64,000 bases of DNA. It comes from Pseudomonas viciae (GTDB lineage: Bacteria > Pseudomonadota > Gammaproteobacteria > Pseudomonadales > Pseudomonadaceae). Every line of letters starts with the position of its first letter. Within the stretch, counting starts at the first letter, position 1. A program made the position numbers and the translations under genes. The DNA lies in assembly GCF_004786035.1 (NCBI RefSeq), contig NZ_CP035088.1, forward strand, positions 5,096,001-5,160,000, read 5' to 3'. Below, piece after piece: positions 32,157-41,682 of this stretch. The notes beneath the pieces are model-generated. The model did no database searches and was not told the origin of the DNA. It saw nothing but the letters and a program-made list of their open reading frames with translations.

Positions 32157-32981
32157 TCAGAGGTTCACCACGTTGACGAACCGCGGCGTGGCGTTTTCAT
32201 CAATGCGCAGGCTGGTGAAGTCGAACAGGTTACGGTCCGCCAGTTGCGATGGAACGACATTCTGCAAGCCACGGAAGATGCTCTCGGTACGGCCCGGGGT
32301 CTTGCGTTCCCACTCCTGGAGCATTTCCTTGACCACCTGGCGCTGCAGGTTTTCCTGGGAGCCACAGAGGTTGCAGGGAATGATCGGAAATTGCTTGAAA
32401 TCCGAATAGGCCTGGATGTCTTTCTCGCTGCAATAAGCCAGCGGGCGGATCACCACGTTACGCCCGTCATCGGCCCGCAGCTTGGGCGGCATGGCCTTGA
32501 GCGAGCCGTTGTAGAACATGTTCAGGAAGAAGGTCTCAACGATGTCGTCACGGTGGTGACCCAGGGCCATCTTGGTCGCACCGATCTCATCGGCGAAGGT
32601 GTAGAGCGTGCCGCGACGCAGGCGTGAGCACAGCGAGCAGGTGGTCTTGCCTTCAGGGATCAGCTCCTTGACCACCGAATAGGTGTCTTTCTCGACGATG
32701 TGGTATTCCACACCCAGCGACTCGAGGTAAGCCGGCAGCACATGCTCGGGGAACCCGGGCTGCTTCTGGTCCATGTTCACCGCGACGATGTCGAACTTGA
32801 TCGGTGCAACCTTTTGCAAATGCATCAGCACATCGAGCAAGGTATAGCTGTCCTTGCCGCCGGACAGGCAGACCATGACCTTGTCGCCGTCCTCGATCAT
32901 GTTGAAATCGGCGACCGCCTCACCGGCCTGGCGGCGCAGGCGCTTTTGCAGTTTGTTCTGGTTGACCGTAAGAGTGCCCAT
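32157..32981 (-). CDS. ttcA: tRNA 2-thiocytidine biosynthesis protein TtcA
   Basis: ATP- and iron-sulfur-dependent enzyme that thiolates cytidine 32 of tRNA (274 residues). The PP-loop '[18 protein letters not shown]' (about residues 35-52) is followed by the Cys pair in '[20 protein letters not shown]' and a downstream '[15 protein letters not shown]' segment. These Cys residues form the Fe-S site. The ATG at 32981 is the family start; the frame remains open upstream through a repeat cluster but has no homology there. Confidence 0.95.
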   Translation of the reverse strand: MGTLTVNQNKLQKRLRRQAGEAVADFNMIEDGDKVMVCLSGGKDSYTLLDVLMHLQKVAPIKFDIVAVNMDQKQPGFPEHVLPAYLESLGVEYHIVEKDTYSVVKELIPEGKTTCSLCSRLRRGTLYTFADEIGATKMALGHHRDDIVETFFLNMFYNGSLKAMPPKLRADDGRNVVIRPLAYCSEKDIQAYSDFKQFPIIPCNLCGSQENLQRQVVKEMLQEWERKTPGRTESIFRGLQNVVPSQLADRNLFDFTSLRIDENATPRFVNVVNL

Positions 32982-33048
32982 GACGCGAAATCCGTGAGGT
33001 GTGACGAAAGGCCGGCATTTTACGCAAAAAATCCCGAATGTGGCACCG

Positions 33049-33160
33049 CCCCTGTGGCGAGGGAGCTTGCTCCCGCTGGGTTGCGAAGCAACCCTCTGGG
33101 CTCGTCCTGTTGGCGTCTGCTTCGCAGCCGAGCGGGAGCAAGCGCCCTCGCCACAGGAAA
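33049..33160. repeat. Composite inverted repeat ('GGCGAGGGAGC' family)
   Basis: An outer pair, CCTGTGGCGAGGGAGC and GCCCTCGCCACAGG, encloses inner GGGTTGCGAAGCAACCC and TCTGCTTCGCAG segments. This is a larger relative of the simple hairpin at 10033-10066. The remainder of the 390-bp gap to 33375 shows no gene; it probably holds the promoter of the Yip1-family gene. Confidence 0.7.
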
Positions 33161-33374
33161 TCTCTTCGCCATAGCGAGCCCACACAGATCACGTCGCGAT
33201 TAGCCTGTTCCTTTACAGCGCGATTTGCTCTAAGCCCCCCATCCCCCTGGCGAGAACTCCTTTCTATACTGCGACATAAGGTCGCACACATATTCAGACC
33301 TTTACTTACTTGGCCACATTGGCCCGTAGGCGCTCCGTTGGGGGGCGATGGCAATAACAAAGGAGTGACTGACT

Positions 33375-33977
33375 ATGATCCATCATGTCGTGGGGCTCTT
33401 TACCCACCCTGATCAAGAATGGAAAGAAATCCGTGGCGATCAGGAGGAAAGCATCAGCCACATGTACCTCACCCACACGCTGATCCTGGCGGCCATTCCC
33501 GCGGTATCGGCGTTTATCGGCACCACGCAGGTGGGATGGGTCATCGGCAATCGTCCACCGGTGATGCTGACCCAGGAAAGCGCGCTGTGGATGACCGTCA
33601 TGTCGTACCTGGCCATGCTGGGCGGTGTGGCGGTGATGGGGGCGTTCATCCACTGGATGGCCCGCACCTATGACGCCAACCCGAGCCTGGCCCGTTGCAT
33701 CGCGTTCGCCACCTACACCGCGACACCGTTGTTCATTGGCGGCCTGGCGGCGCTCTACCCGCACATGTGGCTGGGGATGATCGTCGGCACGGCGGCGATC
33801 TGCTACACGGTCTACCTGCTGTATGTGGGCCTGCCGACCTTCATGAGCATTCATCAGGACGAAGGCTTTCTGTTTTCCAGTTCGGTGCTTGCCGTCGGCC
33901 TGGTGGTGCTGGTGGCCATCATGGCGTTCACGGTGATTGTCTGGGGGCTGGGCGTCGGCCCGGTGTACACCAATTAA
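33375..33977 (+). CDS. Yip1 family membrane protein
   Basis: A 200-residue polytopic membrane protein with the Yip1-like fold ('VVGLFTHPDQEWKEIRGDQE' opening, then about five hydrophobic segments between residues 30 and 195). Hydrophobic stretches include 'YLAMLGGVAVMGAFIHWMA', 'FATYTATPLFIGGLAALYPH', 'MIVGTAAICYTVYLLYVGLP' and 'SVLAVGLVVLVAIMAFTVIV'. Function in bacteria is unknown. It starts at ATG 33375 with AGGAGTGACTGACT upstream. A terminator follows. Confidence 0.88.
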   Translation: MIHHVVGLFTHPDQEWKEIRGDQEESISHMYLTHTLILAAIPAVSAFIGTTQVGWVIGNRPPVMLTQESALWMTVMSYLAMLGGVAVMGAFIHWMARTYDANPSLARCIAFATYTATPLFIGGLAALYPHMWLGMIVGTAAICYTVYLLYVGLPTFMSIHQDEGFLFSSSVLAVGLVVLVAIMAFTVIVWGLGVGPVYTN

Positions 33978-34012
33978 ACGATAGAGCTCTCCAATAAGAA
34001 GCAGGATCTGCC

Positions 34013-34047
34013 AACACAGGCCGCCGCAAGGCGGCCTTCCTGTGTTT
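34013..34047 (+). terminator. Terminator after Yip1-family gene
   Basis: AACACAGGCCGCC-GCAA-GGCGGCCTTCCTGTGTTT forms a long hairpin with an imperfect lower stem, about 36 bp after the stop codon. Confidence 0.75.
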
Positions 34048-34135
34048 GGAGAGGGCAAAACGACCGCTGGGCGCCCGGGCGATTCGCAACGGCCGGCGGT
34101 TGCGGCATACTCGGGGTTCTGGAGACCCGTAAAGC

Positions 34136-34630
34136 ATGCTCGAACACCTCAATACCCGCGTCGAAGAGTGTTACCAACAAGCCGAATCCTTTTTCAAACG
34201 TCCTTTCAAACGCCCAGTGGTCAGCTTCAAATTGCGTGGCCAGAAAGCTGGGGTCGCGCACTTGCATGAAAATCTGCTGCGCTTCAATCCACAGTTGTAC
34301 CGGGAAAACGCCGAAGATTTTCTCAAGCAGACCGTCGCCCACGAAGTCGCGCACCTGATTGCCCATCAACTGTTTGGCGAACGCATCCAGCCCCATGGCG
34401 AAGAGTGGCAACTGATCATGCGCGGGGTCTACGAACTGCCGCCCAACCGCTGCCACACCTACGAAATCAAACGCCGCAGCGTGACCCGCTACATCTACAA
34501 ATGCCCCTGCGACGGCAGCGACTTCCCGTTCTCGGCCCAGCGCCACAGCCTGGTGCGGCAGGGGCGGCGGTATTTGTGCCGTAGCTGTCGCAGTACCTTG
34601 GTGTTCAGTGGGGAGACGCGGGTGGAGTAG
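34136..34630 (+). CDS. sprT: SprT family zinc-dependent metalloprotease
   Basis: A 164-residue SprT-like protein with the metalloprotease motif 'VAHEVAHLIAHQLFG' (HExxH type, about residues 66-80, HEVAH). A C-terminal zinc-ribbon segment holds Cys pairs ('YIYKCPCDGSDFPFS' and 'YLCRSCRSTLVF'). Members of the SprT family are related to the Spartan DNA-protein cross-link proteases, but a bacterial role is unproven. It begins at ATG 34136, which follows 'GGAGACCCGTAAAGC'. Confidence 0.9.
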   Translation: MLEHLNTRVEECYQQAESFFKRPFKRPVVSFKLRGQKAGVAHLHENLLRFNPQLYRENAEDFLKQTVAHEVAHLIAHQLFGERIQPHGEEWQLIMRGVYELPPNRCHTYEIKRRSVTRYIYKCPCDGSDFPFSAQRHSLVRQGRRYLCRSCRSTLVFSGETRVE

Positions 34631-34655
34631 CCAAGGTTTGTGGTGTTCTTTGGGG

Positions 34656-34716
34656 CCCCTTCGCGAGCAAGCCCGCTCCCACAGGATCCAGTGTGTGCGA
34701 GCTTGCTCGCGATGGC
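34656..34716. repeat. REP pair
   Basis: Inverted REP cores, 'TTCGCGAGCAAGCCCGCTCC' and 'GTGTGCGAGCTTGCTCGCGA', between convergent sprT and the CoA-transferase gene. Confidence 0.8.
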
Positions 34717-34729
34717 TGCCTGAAAGGCG

Positions 34730-35911
34730 CTACAAAACCACCCCACTGCGACGCAATTGAGCTATCCGCTCAGCACTAAACCCCAACTCCCCCAACACTT
34801 GATCCGTATGCGCCCCCAGCCCCGCGCCAATATGCCGAGGCTCGGGCAGCCCTTGTGAAAATTTCAACGGACAAGCCATCTGCGCCTGGCTCGAACCATC
34901 GCCACGGGGCACTTGGGTCACCACTTCCCGGGCCTGCAATTGCGGATGCCTGAGGGCTTCGTCCAGGCTCAGCACCGGCTCGACGCAGGCATCAATCCCG
35001 GCAAACAAGCGGCAAAGCTCGGCGAAGTCATGTTTCTCGAACTCGGCTTGCAGGGCCTGCTTGAGCGCGTGCTGCTGCTCAGGCTGGGGTGACAACCCTT
35101 GGGCCGCCAGTTCCGGTCGCCCCAGAGCATCGCAAAGCGCCTGCATGAAGGCCGGCTCCAGGCTGCCCACCGACATCCAACGACCATCCCGGGTGCGGTA
35201 ATAGTCATAGAAGCTGCCGCCGTTGAGCATCTGGTTTTCCCAACCCGGTTCCACACCGCAGGCCAGGTAACCGGCGCCGGCCAAGGCGTTCAGGCTGAAC
35301 ACACAGTCGGTCATGCTCACGTCCAAGTGCTGGCCCTGCCCGCTCTGCTGACGGGCGATCACCGCCGCCAACAGTCCGATCACCCCGTGCAGCGAACCGC
35401 CGGCAATGTCCGCCGCCTGGATCCCCAGCGGCAGCGGGCCGCTGTCGGCACGGCCGGTGTGACTGGCCAGCCCCGCCAGGGCCAGGTAGTTGATGTCGTG
35501 CCCGGCGCGGTCCTTGTAGGGCCCGGTCTGGCCGTAGCCGGTGATCGACACGTAGATCAACCGTGGATTGATCGCCTTCAAGGCCTCGTATCCCAGGCCC
35601 AGCCGCTCCATCACACCGGGACGGAACTGTTCCAGCAGGATGTCGTAGTCCTCCAGCAACGGCTTGATCACGTCCAGGGCTTGCGGTTGCTTGAGATCCA
35701 GCGCGAGGCTGCGCTTGTTGCGGTTGAGGTAGGCATGGCTGGCCGAGGCACCTTGGTCATGGGGCGGCAGTATCCGCAAGAGATCCGGGCGGGTCGGCGA
35801 CTCGATGCGCAACACCTCGGCGCCCATGTCCGCCAGCAACAACGAGGCGAACGGGCCGGGCAGCAGGGTCGAGAAGTCCAGAACCTTGAGCGATGCCAGT
35901 GGACCTTGCAT
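34730..35911 (-). CDS. CaiB/BaiF family CoA-transferase
   Basis: A 393-residue family III CoA-transferase (formyl-CoA transferase fold). It begins MQGPLASLKVLDFSTLLPGP and shows 'LLADMGAEVLRIESPTRPD' and the 'YAYLNRNKRSLALDLKQ'-type block (here 'HAYLNRNKRSLALDLKQPQ'). The catalytic aspartate region is 'AGHDINYLALAGLASHTGRA'. C-terminal blocks include 'GRWMSVGSLEPAFMQALCDA' and 'HPQLQAREVVTQVPRGDGSS'. Alpha-methylacyl-CoA racemase is a close relative. The gene stands alone, so the CoA ester used is not predictable. Confidence 0.88.
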   Translation of the reverse strand: MQGPLASLKVLDFSTLLPGPFASLLLADMGAEVLRIESPTRPDLLRILPPHDQGASASHAYLNRNKRSLALDLKQPQALDVIKPLLEDYDILLEQFRPGVMERLGLGYEALKAINPRLIYVSITGYGQTGPYKDRAGHDINYLALAGLASHTGRADSGPLPLGIQAADIAGGSLHGVIGLLAAVIARQQSGQGQHLDVSMTDCVFSLNALAGAGYLACGVEPGWENQMLNGGSFYDYYRTRDGRWMSVGSLEPAFMQALCDALGRPELAAQGLSPQPEQQHALKQALQAEFEKHDFAELCRLFAGIDACVEPVLSLDEALRHPQLQAREVVTQVPRGDGSSQAQMACPLKFSQGLPEPRHIGAGLGAHTDQVLGELGFSAERIAQLRRSGVVL

Positions 35912-36023
35912 AGCGGTCTCCGGTGGGTGATGGACTCAAGACTAGGCAGGGGTTGGTGGTAGGGCAATCACCGCAGGTGCCAGTCTGGATGACCATTGCG
36001 CTCAGCGTGAGAACTCTTCCAAT

Positions 36024-36050
36024 AAAAAAACCCGCCGAAGCGGGTTTTTC
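36024..36050. terminator. Terminator downstream of dctA (bidirectional-looking)
   Basis: AAAAAAACCCGC-CGAA-GCGGGTTTTT, about 16 bp after the dctA stop codon. The A-rich left side and T-rich right side make it usable on either strand. Confidence 0.88.
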
Positions 36051-36065
36051 ATTGCAACTGGAAGG

Positions 36066-37400
36066 TTACTTCACAGCGCTTGGAACCGAGCCCTCGGCCA
36101 CGGTTTGCTCGTCTTCTTCACGAACGTCAGAGATACCGCGACCACCGGAAGCCAGCTCGGTTTGCAACTGGTCTTCGTCCAGCTCCTTGACCCACTTGGC
36201 AACCACGATCGTGGCAACGGCGTTGCCCACCAGGTTGGTCAGGGCGCGGGCTTCGGACATGAAGCGGTCGATACCCAGGATCAGTGCCAGACCGGCCACC
36301 GGCAAGGTACCCACGGCCGACAGGGTGGCCGCCAGCACGATGAAGCCGCTACCGGTCACGCCAGCAGCACCTTTGGACGACAGCAGCAGCACCAGCAGCA
36401 GGGTGATCTGGTGAGTCAGGTCCATCGGGGTGTCGGTGGCCTGGGCAATGAACACCGCGGCCATGGTCAGGTAGATCGAAGTACCGTCGAGGTTGAACGA
36501 GTAGCCAGTCGGGATCACCAGGCCTACTACAGACTTCTTGGCACCCAGGCGCTCCATCTTGATCAGCATGCGTGGCAGGGCCGATTCCGACGAGGAAGTA
36601 CCCAGCACGATCAGCAGTTCTTCACGGATGTAGCGGATCAGCTTGACGACGCTGAAGCCGTGGGCGCGGCAGATGGCGCCCAGTACCACCAGTACGAACA
36701 CTACGCAGGTGATGTAGAAGCAGATCATCAACTGGCCCAGTTGCACCAGCGAACCGACACCGTAGGCGCCGATGGTGAAGGCCATGGCACCGAACGCACC
36801 GATCGGCGCCAGCTTCATGATCATGTTGATGATGATGAACATCACGTGGGCGAAGCGGTCGATGAAGTCCAGCACCGGCTTGCCGTAGGACCCCAGGCGA
36901 TGCAGGGCGAAACCGAAGAGCACCGAGAACATCAGCACTTGCAGGATGTCGCCGTTGGCGAACGCGCCGACGATGGTGTTCGGGATCACATTGAGGATAA
37001 AGGCGATGATGCTCTGGTCTTTACCGGCCGAGATGAAACCGGCGATCTTGCTGGTGTCCAGGGTCGATACATCGATGTGCATGCCGACACCCGGTTGCAC
37101 GATGTTAACCACGACCAGGCCGATCAGCAGGGCGATGGTGGAGACAATTTCAAAGTACAGCAGCGCATAGCCGCCGGTCTTGCCGACCGATTTCATGTTC
37201 TGCATACCGCCGATGCCGCTGACGACGGTACAGAAAATGATGGGGGCGATGACCATTTTGATCAGCTTGATGAACCCGTCACCGAACGGCTTGAGGGCAA
37301 CACCGGTCTGTGGGTAGAAGTGGCCGAGCAAAATACCGATGGCAATGGCTACGATCACCTGGAAATACAGGGATTTGTACAGGGGCTGACGAGTCGTCAT
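36066..37400 (-). CDS. dctA: C4-dicarboxylate/proton-sodium symporter DctA
   Basis: Inner-membrane uptake system for succinate, fumarate and malate (444 residues, DAACS family). It begins [21 protein letters not shown], with eight or so helices. The serine-rich reentrant loop '[20 protein letters not shown]' and the '[20 protein letters not shown]' and '[20 protein letters not shown]' blocks are family signatures. It is followed by a terminator. A sigma-54-like promoter lies about 130 bp upstream on the same strand, fitting DctB/DctD-RpoN control known in pseudomonads. Confidence 0.97.
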   Translation of the reverse strand: MTTRQPLYKSLYFQVIVAIAIGILLGHFYPQTGVALKPFGDGFIKLIKMVIAPIIFCTVVSGIGGMQNMKSVGKTGGYALLYFEIVSTIALLIGLVVVNIVQPGVGMHIDVSTLDTSKIAGFISAGKDQSIIAFILNVIPNTIVGAFANGDILQVLMFSVLFGFALHRLGSYGKPVLDFIDRFAHVMFIIINMIMKLAPIGAFGAMAFTIGAYGVGSLVQLGQLMICFYITCVVFVLVVLGAICRAHGFSVVKLIRYIREELLIVLGTSSSESALPRMLIKMERLGAKKSVVGLVIPTGYSFNLDGTSIYLTMAAVFIAQATDTPMDLTHQITLLLVLLLSSKGAAGVTGSGFIVLAATLSAVGTLPVAGLALILGIDRFMSEARALTNLVGNAVATIVVAKWVKELDEDQLQTELASGGRGISDVREEDEQTVAEGSVPSAVK

Positions 37401-37531
37401 GGCAAACCTTCCTCAAGCGTCCCGTGTGACAACATCCATCTGTCGTCCACGGCACCTCAACTTCGCGAACCCTCCTGCACTGGAGGGATTTGTTTTTGTC
37501 GGCTGCACGCGGCAGACCTACTCAACGTATT

Positions 37532-37546
37532 GCAACGCACATGCCA
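37532..37546 (-). promoter_or_regulatory. Sigma-54-like promoter of dctA
   Basis: On the minus strand the sequence TGGCATGTGCGTTGC matches the consensus TGGCAC-N5-TTGC with one mismatch. The GG (-24) and GC (-12) are spaced correctly by 10 bp. It lies 132 bp upstream of the dctA ATG. The remaining 334-bp gap toward the AraC gene would hold upstream activator sites; I saw none clearly. Confidence 0.6.
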
Positions 37547-37734
37547 TTTTCGAGAAAGCTCCTACACCCCGTATTACACGCGGGTTTGCGAATTCCACAG
37601 GGGTTAAACTCGGCGCACACGATGGCGGTTTTCCGCCCGAAGGCCGCTCCCTGTTCCGGGATTTGGCGGATATCCGCCTTGTTCAGCCCCCACCCCCTGC
37701 TACCATCGCCCGCTTAACGGACGGATTTTTTGTC

Positions 37735-38733
37735 ATGCGCCAACGCACGATCGCCAGTCACTTCGCCCGCGCTGCCCTGGGCGGCGCACGTCGCCAGGGG
37801 TTCGACTATTTTCCTTTGCTGCAACAGTTGGGCATCAGCCCTGAGCTGCTGGATGAACCGCGCGCGCGAATCGCTCCGGAACAGTTCACCCGCCTGTTGC
37901 AAGCGCTGTGGCAAAGCCTGGACGACGAATACCTGGGGTTCGGCCGGGGCCTGAGCAAACCCGGGACGTTTGCCATGATGTGTCACGCGCTGATCCACTG
38001 CCGCACCCTGGGTAAAGCCCTTCAGCGCGGCCTGTTGTTCTACAGCCTGTTCCCTGATGCCCCGGACCTGACGCTGGAGACCGAAGGCGAGCGAGTACGC
38101 CTGGTGCTGGACGACTCGACGTTGCGGGACCCGGATCATTTCCTGAGTGAAAGTCTGCTGGTGATCTGGCATCGCCTCGGCAGTTGGCTGATCGGCCAGC
38201 GGATCGACCTGGAACAGGCGACCTTCGGCTACGCCAAGCCCGCCCACGGTGCCGAATACGACTTGCTGTTTCCCTGTCCGCTGGTGTTCGAAGCACAACG
38301 CTGCAGCCTGTTGTTCCACCGTCGCTACCTGGACATGCCGTTGCTGCAGGACGAACGGACCCTCAAGCATTTCCTCGAGCGCTCCCCCGCCGACCTGCTG
38401 TCGCGACCCGACGATGGCCACAGCCTGAGCAGCCAGTTGCGCCGCCTGCTCAGCCGCGACACGGCACGCTGGCCCGACCTGGACAGCGTCGCCGCGCATC
38501 TGCACATCAGCCCCCAGACCTTGCGCCGGCATCTGCGAGAGGAAGGCACCAGCTTCCAGGAGCTCAAGGATCAGCTGCGGCGGGATATCGCCATCTATCA
38601 CCTGGGCCGCGCGGACCTGTCGTTACAGCAGATTGCCGAGCAGTTGGGATTCTCGGAGCCGTCGGCGTTTCACCGGGCGTTCAAGAAGTGGACGGGGGTG
38701 ACGCCGGGGGCTTATCGGGAGCAGGAGAATTGA
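37735..38733 (+). CDS. AraC family transcriptional regulator
   Basis: A 332-residue regulator with an N-terminal Arabinose_bd-type ligand domain ('FDYFPLLQQLGISPELLDEP', 'QLWQSLDDEYLGFGRGLSKP'-like segments). The C-terminal AraC helix-turn-helix pair is around residues 245-330: 'VAAHLHISPQTLRRHLREEG' and 'QQIAEQLGFSEPSAFHRAFK'. The chosen start is ATG 37735; the open frame extends upstream into the intergenic region but has no homology. No target gene is adjacent except dctA, transcribed away. The effector is unknown. Confidence 0.92.
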   Translation: MRQRTIASHFARAALGGARRQGFDYFPLLQQLGISPELLDEPRARIAPEQFTRLLQALWQSLDDEYLGFGRGLSKPGTFAMMCHALIHCRTLGKALQRGLLFYSLFPDAPDLTLETEGERVRLVLDDSTLRDPDHFLSESLLVIWHRLGSWLIGQRIDLEQATFGYAKPAHGAEYDLLFPCPLVFEAQRCSLLFHRRYLDMPLLQDERTLKHFLERSPADLLSRPDDGHSLSSQLRRLLSRDTARWPDLDSVAAHLHISPQTLRRHLREEGTSFQELKDQLRRDIAIYHLGRADLSLQQIAEQLGFSEPSAFHRAFKKWTGVTPGAYREQEN

Positions 38734-38769
38734 GTGGTGAGATCCAACTTCTGTGGGGAGCCCCCCCGG

Positions 38770-38870
38770 CCCCTTCGCGAGCAAGCCCGCTCCCACAGTT
38801 GATCTGCGGCGAACACAGATTTGTGGCTATTGAAGATCCAGCGTGGGAGCGGGCTTGCTCGCGAAAGGGC
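38770..38870. repeat. REP pair
   Basis: Inverted REP cores, 'TTCGCGAGCAAGCCCGCTCC' near 38774 and 'GTGGGAGCGGGCTTGCTCGC' near 38843, separated by about 50 bp, between convergent AraC-type regulator and phoQ. Confidence 0.85.
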
Positions 38871-38895
38871 CCGCCGACACAGCGAAATATTCCAG

Positions 38896-40242
38896 TCAAA
38901 CCACCGAAAAGTGAATCCTGAAAGCCGCCCCGCCCAGCTCGGAATCCCCCAGGGTCAACCTGGCGCCGTAGCTTTCGATGATGTCCTTGACCACCGCCAG
39001 GCCAATGCCCTGCCCCGGGTGCTGGCGATCCAGCCGTTCGCCACGCTGGAGAATCCGCGCGCGTTGATCCGGTGGCACGCCCGGCCCGTCATCCTCGACG
39101 CATAACTCAATACCGCCAAGCGTCTGGTGCACACTGACGCGCACCTCGCCCAGGCAGAGCCGATAAGCGTTTTCCAGCAGGTTGCCGAGCATCTCCAGCA
39201 AGGCGCCCTGTTCGATCGGCACCTGGCAGTGCTCTGGCAGGTCGAAACTGACATTGACCCGTTTGTCGCGATAAACCTTGTCCAACGTGTCGCACAGGCT
39301 TTGCAGCACCGGGCGCAAGCGCACCTGATGGCGCACCAGCCCGCTTTTGCGCAGGCTGGCGCGCTGCAGCTGATAGCCGATCTGCTGGCTCATGCGCTCG
39401 ATCTGGGTTTGTAGCACCCAGGCCTGCCCACGATCCTCGGGGCGCCGGGCCATGTCTTCGCTGACGCCCTGCAACACCGCCAGCGGGGTTTTCAGGCTGT
39501 GGGCCAGGTCATCGAGAGAGTCGCGGTAACGGCTACGCTGCTCCCGCTCGCTGTCCAGCAGGCGATTGAGGGAACCGGTCAGGCGCAATAGCTCGCGGGG
39601 ATGCTCGGTACTGAGGCTTTCCCGCGCTCCACTTTCAATTTCGTCCAGCTCCTGACTCAGCCGCCGCAATGCCCGAAGCCCCCAGGTCAGGCCGATCCAC
39701 AACAGGGCCAGCAGCACCAACAGGGCGGCGCCAAAACCCAGGTAGAGATTGTCCCGCAACCCTTGCAGGGTTACCTCGTAGTCGCGCACCGGTTGCAGGG
39801 TGACGATGCTGAACGCCGCGCTCTGGCCGCCGAGCAGCTTGATCTCGACGTCATAGACAAAAAATTCCTGGCCGTCGTTCTCGCGGATGCGCGCGAACTG
39901 GTTGCCCTGGCCGTCATAGCGCGGCGTGTAGTTGATGTTTTCTTCCTGGGTCGCCTTGGATCGCCAGACCAACCGCCCTTCACGATCATAGATGTAGCCC
40001 AGCAGGCGGGCGTCGGCGAGGTTGAAGCGCTCATCGGGCAACTGTGCCGGCATCTTCAATTGCTTGTTTTCCACCCGGGCGGCGGAAATCAGGGTGGTCA
40101 CGTCCGAAGCCAGGCGTTGCTCGATGGACTCCTGCAACGCCAGGCTGAACGCACCTTGCATGGCCGGTAACAGCGCCAGCATGAACAGTACCGCCAGGGT
40201 CATGGCGGCCAGCATCAAGCGCAGGCGTAGCGAACGAATCAC
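38896..40242 (-). CDS. phoQ: Sensor histidine kinase PhoQ
   Basis: Low-Mg2+ and cationic peptide sensor that phosphorylates PhoP. The 448-residue protein starts at a GTG (40242), which overlaps the phoP stop (GTGA). A first transmembrane helix (residues about 8-30), a periplasmic sensor (about 31-165) with acidic patches, and a second helix (about 168-188) are followed by HAMP-like sequence. The dimerisation domain has His248 in 'DSLDDLAHSLKTPLAVLQG' and the ATPase has 'NLLENAYRLC' (N box), 'VEDDGPGVPPDQ' and 'GQGIGLAVVKDII'. All key residues are intact. Family assignment relies on the downstream position in an oprH-phoP-phoQ operon. Confidence 0.93.
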   Translation of the reverse strand: MIRSLRLRLMLAAMTLAVLFMLALLPAMQGAFSLALQESIEQRLASDVTTLISAARVENKQLKMPAQLPDERFNLADARLLGYIYDREGRLVWRSKATQEENINYTPRYDGQGNQFARIRENDGQEFFVYDVEIKLLGGQSAAFSIVTLQPVRDYEVTLQGLRDNLYLGFGAALLVLLALLWIGLTWGLRALRRLSQELDEIESGARESLSTEHPRELLRLTGSLNRLLDSEREQRSRYRDSLDDLAHSLKTPLAVLQGVSEDMARRPEDRGQAWVLQTQIERMSQQIGYQLQRASLRKSGLVRHQVRLRPVLQSLCDTLDKVYRDKRVNVSFDLPEHCQVPIEQGALLEMLGNLLENAYRLCLGEVRVSVHQTLGGIELCVEDDGPGVPPDQRARILQRGERLDRQHPGQGIGLAVVKDIIESYGARLTLGDSELGGAAFRIHFSVV

Positions 40243-40916
40243 TGGCAGCGCTCGTTGAACAGGTAACCCAGGCCACGCACGGTGTCGATCGGCTTGAAGC
40301 CGGCCGGCGCTTCCAGTTTACGGCGCAAGCGTCCCACCAACACTTCGATGACGTTGGGATCACGCTCGTCGTCATCGGGATAAAGCTGCTCCATCAAGCG
40401 GTCCTTGGCGACCACTTGCTGATGATGGCGCATCAGGTATTCCAGGATGCGGTATTCATAGGCGGTCAACGCCAACGGCTCTTCGCCGAGGGACGCCTGC
40501 TTGCGGTTGAGGTCCAGCACCAGCGGACCGGCGACGATGGTCGACTGGGTGAAACCACTGGAGCGGCGCAACAGGGCATTCAAGCGGGCCTCCAGTTCTT
40601 CGAACTGAAACGGCTTGACCACGTAGTCGTCGGCCCCGGCGGCCAGGCCTTCGACCTTGTCCTGCCAGTTACCCCGGGCGGTCAGGATCAGGATCGGGAA
40701 CGCCTTGTCCTGGGAACGCAGCCGGCGGATCAGCTCCAGCCCGCTGATGCCTGGCAAGCCCAGGTCAATCACCGCCAGGTCGTGGTTGAACTCATGGACT
40801 TGATACAAGGCTTCTTCAGCATTGGCCACGGCCTGCACCACATGGCCGCTGTCGGTGAGACGGGTTTGCAGGTGATGACGCAATAACGCTTCGTCTTCGA
40901 CAACCAGTAATTTCAT
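40239..40916 (-). CDS. phoP: Response regulator PhoP
   Basis: OmpR/PhoB-type regulator of 225 residues. The receiver has the phosphoacceptor Asp51 in 'DLAVIDLGLPGISG' and acidic residues in 'VVEDEALLRHHL'. The C-terminal winged helix ('LTAYEYRILEYLMRHHQQVV', 'EVLVGRLRRKLEAPAGF') binds DNA. The start is ATG 40916 (MKLLVVEDEALLRHH), 105 bp downstream of oprH. Known PhoP-regulon genes in pseudomonads include oprH and lipid A modification genes. The array of half sites in front of oprH fits autoregulation of this operon. Confidence 0.93.
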   Translation of the reverse strand: MKLLVVEDEALLRHHLQTRLTDSGHVVQAVANAEEALYQVHEFNHDLAVIDLGLPGISGLELIRRLRSQDKAFPILILTARGNWQDKVEGLAAGADDYVVKPFQFEELEARLNALLRRSSGFTQSTIVAGPLVLDLNRKQASLGEEPLALTAYEYRILEYLMRHHQQVVAKDRLMEQLYPDDDERDPNVIEVLVGRLRRKLEAPAGFKPIDTVRGLGYLFNERCQ

Positions 40917-41021
40917 GGAGCCTCTCCCCAGGCAAATCAAACAGTCCAGCATTGCGCCTCGCAACGAAAGGCGCCGGATCGTCTTGGGCCGATCCGGCGC
41001 AATGCACTCACCATCGACCGC

Positions 41022-41621
41022 TTAGAACGTGTAGTTGGCGGACAGGTAAGTCTGGGCACTGCTGGTCAGGTCCAGCGAGCCGACCTTGCCGCCACCGTGC
41101 GGGCTCATCTCAGTGCTGGCGTTGCTGCGCAGGTAACGGTAACCCAGTTCCACCGAGGTGTTCTGCGAAATTTGTTGCAGGACGCCCCCCTGCAAGCCCA
41201 CCGCGTAGCCGATGTCAGTGTCGCGGCTGTAGCCAGGGGAATCCTGGGTCAGTTTGGTCAGGCCCGCCGTGCCGCCGCCGAACAGTTTGGTACTGGCGGT
41301 CACCGGATAGAACACGTCGTAGCTGCCCAGCAGATTTTCCTGGCGCAGTTTGATGCCATTGTGGGTCCCCGAGACATTGTCGTAGGTGGCGTAGTAGCGA
41401 CCCTGGTCGTTTTGCCGGCCCAGGCGCACACCGTAAGTGGTGTCCTTACCGATGATGCCGTCGGCGTTGGGGTTGTTCAGGGCACTGTCCAAGGCATCGG
41501 ATTTCTTTACCTTGTCACTGGTCTGGCCGAGGGTCAGGCTGGCGAAGTTGTCATCGGCGTGGGCCATGGCGCTGACGCCCAACACGGTGAAAGCCAACAG
41601 CAGTTTTTTCATCTGAGTCAT
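41022..41621 (-). CDS. oprH: Outer membrane protein OprH
   Basis: Eight-stranded beta-barrel outer-membrane protein of 199 residues that stabilises lipopolysaccharide when Mg2+ is scarce. A signal peptide, MTQMKKLLLAFTVLGVSAMAHA, is followed by 'DDNFASLTLGQTSDKVKKSD' and alternating beta strands, ending in the outer-membrane targeting terminal 'AQTYLSANYTF' (C-terminal Phe). The ATG at 41621 has AGGAG 7 bp upstream. It is the first gene of oprH-phoP-phoQ; the terminal aromatic residue and the size agree with P. aeruginosa OprH. Confidence 0.93.
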   Translation of the reverse strand: MTQMKKLLLAFTVLGVSAMAHADDNFASLTLGQTSDKVKKSDALDSALNNPNADGIIGKDTTYGVRLGRQNDQGRYYATYDNVSGTHNGIKLRQENLLGSYDVFYPVTASTKLFGGGTAGLTKLTQDSPGYSRDTDIGYAVGLQGGVLQQISQNTSVELGYRYLRSNASTEMSPHGGGKVGSLDLTSSAQTYLSANYTF

Positions 41622-41682
41622 GGTCAAGCTCCTTTGAAGCGTGAAGTGTGTGTGAAGTCGCAGTCACGTTAACCAGCACTCC

